Shown here: positions 1-5,928 of the stretch, piece after piece
Numbering within the stretch: the stretch's first letter is position 1
Layout: each line of letters starts with the position of its first letter
Source of the DNA: Flavisolibacter sp.
GTDB lineage: Bacteria; Bacteroidota; Bacteroidia; Chitinophagales; Chitinophagaceae
Length of the DNA stretch: 20,828 nt
Assembly (NCBI GenBank): GCA_025936195.1
Contig: JAICTW010000001.1
Span: forward strand, 1 to 20,828
Direction: 5' to 3'
Made by a program: the position numbers and the translations under genes
Notes under the pieces: generated by a model
What the model was told of the DNA's origin: nothing
Database searches by the model: none
Seen by the model: only the letters and a program-made list of their open reading frames with translations

Positions 1-40
1 CTAATGGCTCATAGCTGAAAGCAAACCTCCAAGTCCAAAC

Positions 41-1132
41 TCACAAAGTTTCCTTGCCATACTTTTTCATGTACGCAATCAGCCAATCCACCACTTCATT
101 GTAGGTTTCTTTTCCATGGGGCTGATTATTCATGCGCAGGTAGCGGTCATAAGCAAGAGACATTACCGGCTCCACTGCATTCCTGCTTTTTAAAATGTAT
201 TCACGATAGGTTTGAATATCTTTTTTTACCTGAGGCGCTTCGGATTTTTTAAGTTCGATAAAGCAAAGCGGATTGTACACAAACAGATCGCTCATAGCAT
301 ACGCGTACATATCATAGTAAACCGAATAACGGAATTCAATATTATCTGAAACCCTTCCGGCCAGGTAAGATGAAAAGTTGGCTTCGTTCTCTTTGGCGTA
401 TCCCAACTGGTGTCCCATTTCGTGACAAACGATAAAGGGCTTTGTAAAAACGGGAACCGTTGTCTTTAATTGAGCTTCTCCGGTAAAAGGATTGTAGTAC
501 CCCGTAAAGCCAAAATAGCTTCCCAAAAAACTAAGAAGTGAAGGTTTGATGGATGGCTGAGAATAGGTTAAAAAAGAGTACTGTTTGCTTGCGTTTGCAT
601 AAGCCGCAATGCCTTCTTTAAAAAGAATTGGATCACTACTCAAGCGCAATCTTTTTAAAGAGTCAACTCCTGCAGCATAAAAATTCAATCGCTTTTGCAG
701 GGCTGATGTTAACTCGTAAAGATCCGCCGGAGTATAGTGCTGTACTTGTAAGCCAAACTGTTTGGCAATTCCCTGGCGGTCGTAATTCAATCCCCAAAAC
801 AGGTTAAAGATGATATAGATCCAAAGGACGATCTTCAGGTATTTTCGAAAAAGTATCCACGAAAGATATTCCTTCACCTGGCGTTTGGCCAGGAGGCGAA
901 TGAGTTTCCAGGCTTTCAAAACCAAAAAAAGAAAAGCTGCTGTGTACAATACGTCTCCCACACTAAACGGTATCCATCCGAAAGCTGCCCGCAGTATTTT
1001 TGAAATTACCGGATAGAAACCAAACGTGTAATATCTTTCCACCCATGTTTGCTTAAAGGAAAAAACTTTAATTACTAATGAAAGGACCAGTAAAAAGAGC
1101 AACAACCTGTCGCGAAGAATGCTTTTGAACAT
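41..1132 (-). CDS. DUF3810 family membrane-anchored putative zinc metalloprotease
   Basis: This 363-residue protein has three hydrophobic stretches in its first third (about residues 8-24, 58-80 and 95-114), followed by a soluble domain. The soluble domain carries H237-E-M-G-H241, then G244 and E248/E250 in a KENEANF context. That is a HExxH zinc site with a downstream glutamate able to act as third ligand, as in gluzincin-type peptidases. The layout and motif match the DUF3810 family of Bacteroidota, whose substrate is not known to me. I infer a membrane-bound protease with its catalytic domain outside the cytoplasm. It is transcribed away from the DUF177-rpmF-plsX cluster, across a spacer of about 130 bases. 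The ATG at 1132 was chosen because it immediately precedes the first membrane segment. Family assignment is fairly secure; proteolytic activity is inferred from the motif only. Confidence 0.82.
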   Translation of the reverse strand: MFKSILRDRLLLFLLVLSLVIKVFSFKQTWVERYYTFGFYPVISKILRAAFGWIPFSVGDVLYTAAFLFLVLKAWKLIRLLAKRQVKEYLSWILFRKYLKIVLWIYIIFNLFWGLNYDRQGIAKQFGLQVQHYTPADLYELTSALQKRLNFYAAGVDSLKRLRLSSDPILFKEGIAAYANASKQYSFLTYSQPSIKPSLLSFLGSYFGFTGYYNPFTGEAQLKTTVPVFTKPFIVCHEMGHQLGYAKENEANFSSYLAGRVSDNIEFRYSVYYDMYAYAMSDLFVYNPLCFIELKKSEAPQVKKDIQTYREYILKSRNAVEPVMSLAYDRYLRMNNQPHGKETYNEVVDWLIAYMKKYGKETL

Positions 1133-1195
1133 GTTTCTATAGGCAGATTTCGTTAAAATCTTTGCTCAAATTACATTCTTTAAGGCGATTTCCTT

Positions 1196-1203
1196 TACCT
1201 TTG
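1196..1203 (+). promoter_or_regulatory. Bacteroidota -7 promoter box for the DUF177-rpmF cluster
   Basis: TACCTTTG is an exact match to the Bacteroidota -7 consensus TAnnTTTG. It lies 58 bases before the DUF177 start codon and would give a leader of about 50 bases. The only clear upstream TTTG (1161-1164) is too far away, so the -33 element is weak or absent. It is a candidate only. Confidence 0.5.
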
Positions 1204-1261
1204 CGTCCCGCAAATCCTGATAGTCCAAGGGGGTTCAGGATGGCCGGGAAAAAGGACGGAC

Positions 1262-1807
1262 ATGAGCAACAGGCGTGAATTTGAAATAGCTTTTGTTGGT
1301 TTGAAGCCGGGTGTTCATGAGTTCAGTTACCGGATTGATAACAGGTTCTTTGAAGAATATAATGAACAGGATTTCCGGAATCCCGATGTGAACGTAAAAT
1401 TATCGCTGGAAAAGAGCAATGGTTTTATGATCCTCCGGTTTGAGATTGGGGGAAGGGCAGAAGTTACCTGTGACCGTTGCAACAGCAATTTGCCTTTACA
1501 ATTGTTTGATGATTTTACGGTTACTGTAAAGATGACGGACGATCCGGACCTGATGAATGAACAGGAAGAAGATCCCGACGTGTATTACATTTCCCGTGGT
1601 GAAAGCCATATTGATGTGAAGGACTGGATCTTCGAATTCATCAACCTCAGTATTCCCATGCAAAAAACATGTGAGTATGAAAATATGGATGGACCGTATT
1701 GCAATCCAGCAGCAAGGGAAATTTTGAAGAACATGAAGCCGGAGACAAATGAAGGCAGCAATCCCATCTGGAAAGGATTGGAAAGATTTAAAGATTTAGA
1801 AGAGTAG
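1262..1807 (+). CDS. DUF177 (YceD-like) protein
   Basis: This is a 181-residue acidic protein of the DUF177/YceD family, the usual partner immediately upstream of rpmF in many bacteria. It has a C70-x2-C73 pair in the central strand region and a second, wider pair (C137 and C147) near the C-terminus, which may form a metal site. Many family members have a tighter second pair. Family knowledge links YceD-like proteins to 23S rRNA and large-subunit production, but the biochemical role is unsettled. It starts the plus-strand cluster and is followed after 131 bases by rpmF. That context is the main support for the assignment, together with the CxRC motif and the length. The ATG at 1262 gives the normal N-terminus; no Shine-Dalgarno is evident. 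Confidence 0.82.
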   Translation: MSNRREFEIAFVGLKPGVHEFSYRIDNRFFEEYNEQDFRNPDVNVKLSLEKSNGFMILRFEIGGRAEVTCDRCNSNLPLQLFDDFTVTVKMTDDPDLMNEQEEDPDVYYISRGESHIDVKDWIFEFINLSIPMQKTCEYENMDGPYCNPAAREILKNMKPETNEGSNPIWKGLERFKDLEE

Positions 1808-1809
1808 TG

Positions 1810-1878
1810 ACATGCCAATGCATGTTTGACAATAAAATAAAAGCTAAGAGCTAAAGAGGAAAAGAGAATAATTCTCTT
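1810..1878 (+). promoter_or_regulatory. two inverted repeats in the DUF177-rpmF spacer
   Basis: Two short perfect inverted repeats lie in the untranslated spacer before rpmF. The first is ACATGC-CAAT-GCATGT (1810-1825). The second is AAGAGAAT-A-ATTCTCTT (1862-1878). In RNA both could fold as small hairpins, and neither is followed by a strong T-tract. They could be part of an L32 leader or an RNA processing site. The role is inferred, and chance cannot be excluded in AT-rich sequence. Confidence 0.3.
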
Positions 1879-1938
1879 ATTTGATTTCTCCTTTAATCTC
1901 GTAGTCCAAAATAAAAATCAGAATTTAAACAGTTAGTT

Positions 1939-2133
1939 ATGCCTAATCCAAAACGCAGACATTCGCAGCAAAGAAGTGCAAAACGCAGAACACACTACAA
2001 GGCTACGGCTGCTACGCTTTCAACGGACAAAACCACCGGTGAAACACACGTACGCCACCGTGCACATGTTAGCGAAGGAAAGCTGTATTATAAAGGACAA
2101 GTAGTTGCGGAAACTTCGCCGATCAAGAAGTAA
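1939..2133 (+). CDS. rpmF: 50S ribosomal protein L32
   Basis: This 64-residue, strongly basic protein begins MPNPKRRHS and continues with the QRSAKRRTHYK segment typical of bacterial L32, and it has the usual family length. It contains no cysteines, so it is the zinc-free form. It binds 23S rRNA in the large ribosomal subunit. Its position between a DUF177 gene and plsX is the widely conserved arrangement and supports the call. The ATG at 1939 gives the canonical N-terminus. A strong hairpin terminator begins 17 bases after its stop codon. Confidence 0.97.
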   Translation: MPNPKRRHSQQRSAKRRTHYKATAATLSTDKTTGETHVRHRAHVSEGKLYYKGQVVAETSPIKK

Positions 2134-2149
2134 GCAAAAAACTTTTTAT

Positions 2150-2188
2150 GATCCATATTCCGCTGATGAGCGAGAGTATGGATTTTTT
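2150..2188 (+). terminator. intrinsic terminator or attenuator between rpmF and plsX
   Basis: ATCCATA (2151-2157) pairs with TATGGAT (2177-2183). The inner sequence continues the stem: TTC pairs with GAG/GAA-type partners, then CGCT (2161-2164) pairs with AGCG (2169-2172) around a GATG loop, with one bulged A. About 14 base pairs are formed in total, followed by a run of T residues up to 2188. This is a good intrinsic terminator on the plus strand. It would end rpmF transcripts, or partly attenuate readthrough into plsX. Confidence 0.72.
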
Positions 2189-2195
2189 ATTTTTG
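2188..2195 (+). promoter_or_regulatory. candidate -7 box for plsX
   Basis: TATTTTTG matches TAnnTTTG exactly and begins at the last T of the terminator tract. Its G lies seven bases before the plsX ATG, so initiation here would give a nearly leaderless message. No clear TTTG is seen 19-21 bases upstream, and T-rich sequence matches this box easily, so confidence is low. Confidence 0.35.
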
Positions 2196-2202
2196 ATGCT
2201 CC

Positions 2203-3144
2203 ATGAAGATAGGAATTGATCTAATGGGCGGCGATTACGCCCCCAAAGAAGCAATCGAAGGTATTCAGCAATATTTCTCGGAAGACGGGAAAGCCCATCT
2301 TGTTTTGATTGGCGATGAAGAAAAGATAAAGCCTCTTCTTTCCCAATACTCTTTTGCGCCCAACTGTTTTTCCATTGTTCATGCACCGGAGGTGATAGAC
2401 TTTCATGATTCTCCAACCAAGGCATTGAAGGAAAAAACAAAATCGTCCATTGCTATCGGTTTTCATTTGTTAGCTGCAGGCAAAACAGATGCCTTCATCA
2501 GTGCAGGAAATACCGGCGCCATGCTGGTAGGTTCCTTATATGCATTGAAGCCTATTGAAGGCGTGTTGCGTCCAACCATTTCCACCATCATTCCAAAAGA
2601 AAATGGCAATACAGGTTTATTGCTGGATGTTGGTTTGAATTCGGATTGCAAGCCGGAGCAATTGAACCAGTTTGCCATTATGGGATCGGTGTATGCACAA
2701 ACGATTTTAGGAATTGAAAACCCGCGTGTAGCACTGTTGAATATTGGTGAAGAAGAAGGCAAAGGAAATTTACTGGCCCAAGCTACCTATCCTTTACTAA
2801 AAGAAAATAAGCACATTAATTTCATTGGCAATGTTGAAGGTCGTGATTTGTTATTAGATCATGCTGATGTAATGGTATGCGATGGATTTACAGGTAATAT
2901 TATTTTAAAGCTCGCTGAATCCTTGTTTGGTGTTACGCGAAAGAAACAAATTCAGCACGAATATTTTGATCGTTTTAATTTTGAAAATTATGGTGGCACA
3001 CCTGTTCTTGGAATTTCCAAACCGGTGATCATTGGACATGGAATTTCAAAAGGGAAAGCGTTCAAAAACATGATTGCATTAGCCGAAAAAATGATTGAAA
3101 CAGATGTGATGCAAAAATTGCAATCGGAGTTAATGAGTGAATGA
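2203..3144 (+). CDS. plsX: phosphate acyltransferase PlsX
   Basis: PlsX makes acyl-phosphate from acyl-ACP and phosphate. The acyl-phosphate is then used by the PlsY acyltransferase in phosphatidic acid synthesis. The 313-residue protein starts with the family hallmark GIDLMGGDYAPKE. It carries the central SAGNTGAM motif (near residue 100), the LLDVGLN segment, the ALLNIGEEEGKGN motif and the VCDGFTGNI motif, all diagnostic of PlsX. It is a peripheral cytoplasmic-membrane enzyme. Its length fits the shorter Bacteroidota versions. The start at 2203 places MKIGIDLMGGD at the N-terminus as expected. It follows rpmF, but behind a terminator. The commonly associated fabH does not follow; a tRNA gene comes next. 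Confidence 0.96.
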   Translation: MKIGIDLMGGDYAPKEAIEGIQQYFSEDGKAHLVLIGDEEKIKPLLSQYSFAPNCFSIVHAPEVIDFHDSPTKALKEKTKSSIAIGFHLLAAGKTDAFISAGNTGAMLVGSLYALKPIEGVLRPTISTIIPKENGNTGLLLDVGLNSDCKPEQLNQFAIMGSVYAQTILGIENPRVALLNIGEEEGKGNLLAQATYPLLKENKHINFIGNVEGRDLLLDHADVMVCDGFTGNIILKLAESLFGVTRKKQIQHEYFDRFNFENYGGTPVLGISKPVIIGHGISKGKAFKNMIALAEKMIETDVMQKLQSELMSE

Positions 3145-3173
3145 TGATTATTTATGAAAATGACCGAATAATT

Positions 3174-3205
3174 TTTGGCTGCAACAGTAGGCACCCTTAT
3201 TTTTG
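3174..3205 (+). promoter_or_regulatory. promoter of the tRNA-Lys gene
   Basis: A TTTG -33 element (3174-3177) is separated by 20 bases from TATTTTTG (3198-3205), which matches the Bacteroidota consensus TTTG-N19/20-TAnnTTTG. The predicted start lies near 3211, leaving a leader of about 40 bases before the mature tRNA 5' end. This is the best-matched promoter in the window. Confidence 0.62.
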
Positions 3206-3254
3206 CACTCCCAAATTTATCCGCCTTCGTTAAAACTTTTGCGGATAAAAGGTT

Positions 3255-3327
3255 GATCTCGTAGCTCAGTTGGTAGAGCACAACACTTTTAATGTTGGGG
3301 CCCTGGGTTCGAGTCCCAGCGGGATCA
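3255..3327 (+). tRNA. tRNA-Lys (anticodon UUU)
   Basis: A full 73-base cloverleaf can be folded by eye. The acceptor stem GATCTCG pairs with CGGGATC with one G-T wobble. The D-arm is GCTC/GAGC. The anticodon arm is CAACA/TGTTG with loop CTTTTAA, so the anticodon is TTT at 3288-3290. The T-arm is CTGGG/CCCAG with a TTCGAGT loop. The discriminator base is A at 3327. The 3' CCA is not encoded and must be added. A promoter lies upstream and an intrinsic terminator directly downstream, so it is an independent unit. Confidence 0.96.
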
Positions 3328-3335
3328 CAGAAATC

Positions 3336-3357
3336 AAGCCCCTTCGGGGGCTTTTTT
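3336..3357 (+). terminator. intrinsic terminator after tRNA-Lys
   Basis: AAGCCCC and GGGGCTT form a seven-pair stem closed by a TTCG tetraloop and followed by a T run. This is a textbook intrinsic terminator nine bases after the tRNA 3' end. It insulates the tRNA from the next gene. Confidence 0.88.
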
Positions 3358-3422
3358 AATGTGTTTACCATTTTGCTTTTCTACCGGTCTGTTATCTGTA
3401 AACGTTTTTAAGCTTCACATTC

Positions 3423-4472
3423 ATGATCACTTGTTTTGAATCCGTCATTGAATCGCTTTCCATTCATTACATTGGCAATAAATCCAAAAACGAACTCTGT
3501 ATATTTTCCGAAGAGCCTTTGTTTTTACTGGATGAACATTTGCCTTCACTTGTGCTGGACTATTTCATAAAGCCGTTTGAAAAAATGCAGGAGAGCTTCA
3601 GTTTTTCTCATGCCGCCACAATGGAACTCAATGAAATATTTCATTATGCGAAAGGAATTTTTCATAATGAGATCAACTTCCACGAAGCGAGCATCGGCAT
3701 AGCCAAACATCTTTACAATATTTCCACACATCCCAATATTAAATCCGGCGAACTCTATCTGGCAAGGTTTAAAAATATTTTGGTGGATGGAGTGGAAAGA
3801 GAAGCGATCGGAATCTTTAAATCTGAAACAAAGGAACCTTACCTGAAAGTACAAAACGAGGGAAGCTTTTTTCAACTGCAGTATGAACTGAATGCTATCA
3901 ATATTAAAAAACTGGATAAAGGCTGTTTGATTTTTAATCAGGATGAAGAAGAGGGTTATAAGGTAATGGTCATTGATCAAACCAATAAAAAGAGCGAAGC
4001 TTTATACTGGATTGATCTCTTCCTGCAATTGAAAGTCCGCAATGATGAATTTGCAAAGACCAATAATGTACTCACTATTTATAAAAATTTTATCTCCGAG
4101 GGTGTGGACAAAGACATTGAACTGACCAAACCGGAAAAGATTGATTTGCGCAACCGCTCTATAAAATATTTTAAAGAAAAAGATCAGTTCAACTTAGATG
4201 AATTTAATAACGAGGTCATTGGTCATGAGCATGGTGCCAAACTGTTTATGCAATACAAAGGTGATTACGAGCAGCGCTATGGAGCAGAAATTGACGACCG
4301 GTTTGCCATATCGGATGCTGCAGTAAAAAAGCAGGCACGCATTTATAAATCAGTTTTAAAGCTTGACCGAAATTTCCATATTTACATACATGGCAATAGC
4401 GAACTGATTGAAAAAGGCGTGGATGAAAACGGAAGAAAATATTATAAGATCTATTACCAGGAAGAGTCTTAG
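3423..4472 (+). CDS. 37-kDa nucleoid-associated protein (NdpA/YejK family)
   Basis: This 349-residue cytoplasmic protein resembles the NA37 family, of which E. coli YejK/NdpA is the best-known nucleoid-associated member. Supporting features are the overall length, the N-terminal segment with paired acidic and hydrophobic positions, the LYLARF(K)N strand near residue 115, the middle region KVMVIDQTNKKSEALYWIDLFLQL and the C-terminal KSVLKLDRNFHIYIHG segment. It has no signal peptide or membrane segment. A weak promoter can be proposed (TTTTG at 3371-3375 and TATCTGTA at 3393-3400). It stands alone between the tRNA terminator and the dehydrogenase gene. The DNA-binding role is carried over from the family and was not seen directly. 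Confidence 0.8.
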   Translation: MITCFESVIESLSIHYIGNKSKNELCIFSEEPLFLLDEHLPSLVLDYFIKPFEKMQESFSFSHAATMELNEIFHYAKGIFHNEINFHEASIGIAKHLYNISTHPNIKSGELYLARFKNILVDGVEREAIGIFKSETKEPYLKVQNEGSFFQLQYELNAINIKKLDKGCLIFNQDEEEGYKVMVIDQTNKKSEALYWIDLFLQLKVRNDEFAKTNNVLTIYKNFISEGVDKDIELTKPEKIDLRNRSIKYFKEKDQFNLDEFNNEVIGHEHGAKLFMQYKGDYEQRYGAEIDDRFAISDAAVKKQARIYKSVLKLDRNFHIYIHGNSELIEKGVDENGRKYYKIYYQEES

Positions 4473-4552
4473 CTTGCCTTTGTGAATTGTCTGTTCTTAA
4501 GTACATCAACCCATCTCACTCATTTCTCTTTTATTCATTCCTGATTATTGGA

Positions 4553-4560
4553 TTTCTTTG
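4553..4560 (+). promoter_or_regulatory. candidate -7 box upstream of the dehydrogenase gene
   Basis: TTTCTTTG matches TAnnTTTG at all defined positions but one. It lies 28 bases before the ATG at 4589. No clear -33 element is seen at the expected distance. Confidence 0.28.
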
Positions 4561-4588
4561 CATCTTATTTCACCCTTAATTCACAACT

Positions 4589-5581
4589 ATGCTGGTGCCG
4601 TTTGAACTAATGAAAAATGAATTTAAAAGAATCCTGCTTGGACTTTCTTTTACGGAACAAAAAGCAGAGATCTGTTCCCATTTGTTTGCAGAGAACAGTC
4701 TCGATGGTGTGTACTCACATGGACTCAATCGTTTTCCTTTTTTTGTAAAGAATGTGAAAGAAGGAATTGTTGACAACAATGCAGAACCAGAATTGATTTC
4801 GACAGATAAATGCATCGAACACTGGGAAGGAAATTCCGGTATTGGAATGTACAATGCTACACTTGCCATGAACAGGGCCATTCGTTTATCAAAAGAAAAT
4901 GGAATTGGAATGGTGACGCTGAAAAACACCAATCACTGGATGCGTGGAGGAAGCTATGGCTGGCAGGCCGCTAATGAAAATTGTATCGGCATTTGCACCA
5001 CCAATACTATTGCCAACATGCCACCCTGGGGAGGAAAGGATGCAAGGCTTGGAAATAATCCGATTGTGATTGCCGTACCCAGAAAGAATGGAGAACACGT
5101 GGTGCTGGATATGGCAGTTACACAATATTCTTACGGCGCCTTGTATAATCACAAGCTGAATAACAAAAAGCTTGAAGTGATTGGCGGGTATGATGAAGAA
5201 GGAAATTTAACGAATGATCCTTCTGCTATCTATCATTCGCAGCGGGCACTGCCGGTAGGCTTTTGGAAAGGTTCGGGACTTTCCATGATCATTGATGTAT
5301 TACTTGCTTCACTGACCGGCGGACGCACTGTAAAACAAATTACCGAAGAAGGAAATGAAAGAGGCATCAGCCAGTTATTTCTTTGCATCCATCAGAAAGA
5401 ACTACACGATGAACTTTGCGATGAGATCATTGCTTATATGAAAAGCAGTCGCCCTGCAGAAGAAGGAAGAAAAATAACTTACCCCGGAGAAAATACATTG
5501 ATGAAAAGGAAAGAGAATTTAGTTCACGGAATTCCTGTTAATGAAAAACTATGGAAGGAAGTGATAAATATGCAAGTATAA
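4589..5581 (+). CDS. dlgD: 3-dehydro-L-gulonate 2-dehydrogenase (DlgD/YiaK-like)
   Basis: This is a 330-residue member of the malate/L-lactate dehydrogenase family (Ldh_2), which uses NAD(P)H without a Rossmann fold. From memory it lines up closely with E. coli YiaK (DlgD). The N-terminus VPFELMKNEFKRIL matches YiaK without a gap. H44 in VYSHGLNRFP matches the proposed catalytic histidine. NHWMRGGSYGWQAA, MPPWGGKDARLGNNP and LPVGFWKGSGLSMIIDV are all characteristic. YiaK reduces 2,3-diketo-L-gulonate to 3-keto-L-gulonate in L-ascorbate and rare-sugar catabolism. The subfamily call is good, but the true substrate could be another 2-oxo acid. It stands apart from the susC locus by 347 bases, and no other enzyme of such a pathway is in the window. 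Confidence 0.85.
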   Translation: MLVPFELMKNEFKRILLGLSFTEQKAEICSHLFAENSLDGVYSHGLNRFPFFVKNVKEGIVDNNAEPELISTDKCIEHWEGNSGIGMYNATLAMNRAIRLSKENGIGMVTLKNTNHWMRGGSYGWQAANENCIGICTTNTIANMPPWGGKDARLGNNPIVIAVPRKNGEHVVLDMAVTQYSYGALYNHKLNNKKLEVIGGYDEEGNLTNDPSAIYHSQRALPVGFWKGSGLSMIIDVLLASLTGGRTVKQITEEGNERGISQLFLCIHQKELHDELCDEIIAYMKSSRPAEEGRKITYPGENTLMKRKENLVHGIPVNEKLWKEVINMQV

Positions 5582-5928
5582 ACAGTTCAGTAAATCCGTA
5601 ATTCTCAATGAAGTGATGTTTTAAAAGCGAACCTATTTTTTTATTCATCAATAATCCTTTACTGTTTCTCCTTTATATTTCTTCGATTGGTAATAGTCCT
5701 GTCTATTAAACTGGTCTGCTCAGTAAAGACTTTCGCACGAACTATCTGTAAGGCGCAACCGTAAATTTTCTCACTAAAAGATTCCTGGTTTTCAAGTCCT
5801 GTAGTCACTAGCCCATTCAAGCTTATCCATTGTTGTACAGCTATGTGAACAAATTTTTTTTGCAAAAATTTGGTTAAAAGAAATAACGTGTATAAATTAC
5901 ACAAACATCCTAAAAACAATCGCTTGCT
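5582..5928. other. intergenic region upstream of susC
   Basis: These 347 bases hold no gene I can support. An open frame of 86 codons on the minus strand (5659-5919) looks like nothing I recognise, ends against the susC promoter region and is judged spurious. No clear hairpin terminator follows the dehydrogenase gene, only a T run near 5636-5642. The last 60 bases probably contain the susC promoter. Confidence 0.6.
5869..5900 (+). promoter_or_regulatory. candidate susC promoter
   Basis: TTTG (5869-5872) is followed after 20 bases by TAAATTAC (5893-5900), a partial match to TAnnTTTG with two mismatches at its end. Transcription would start about 20-25 bases before the susC ATG. Spacing is right and the -7 element is weak, as might suit a regulated promoter. 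Confidence 0.35.

Noticed and set aside
3255..3357. tRNA-Lys as an integration site for a mobile element
   Set aside because: No integrase gene or repeated tRNA 3' end is seen, and the flanks are ordinary genes.
2988..3371. 127-codon minus-strand frame across the end of plsX and the tRNA
   Set aside because: It runs antisense through a tRNA, its terminator and a conserved gene; a shadow frame.
5659..5919. 86-codon open frame on the minus strand upstream of susC
   Set aside because: No recognisable motif, runs into the susC promoter region, and its composition looks like non-coding AT-rich DNA.
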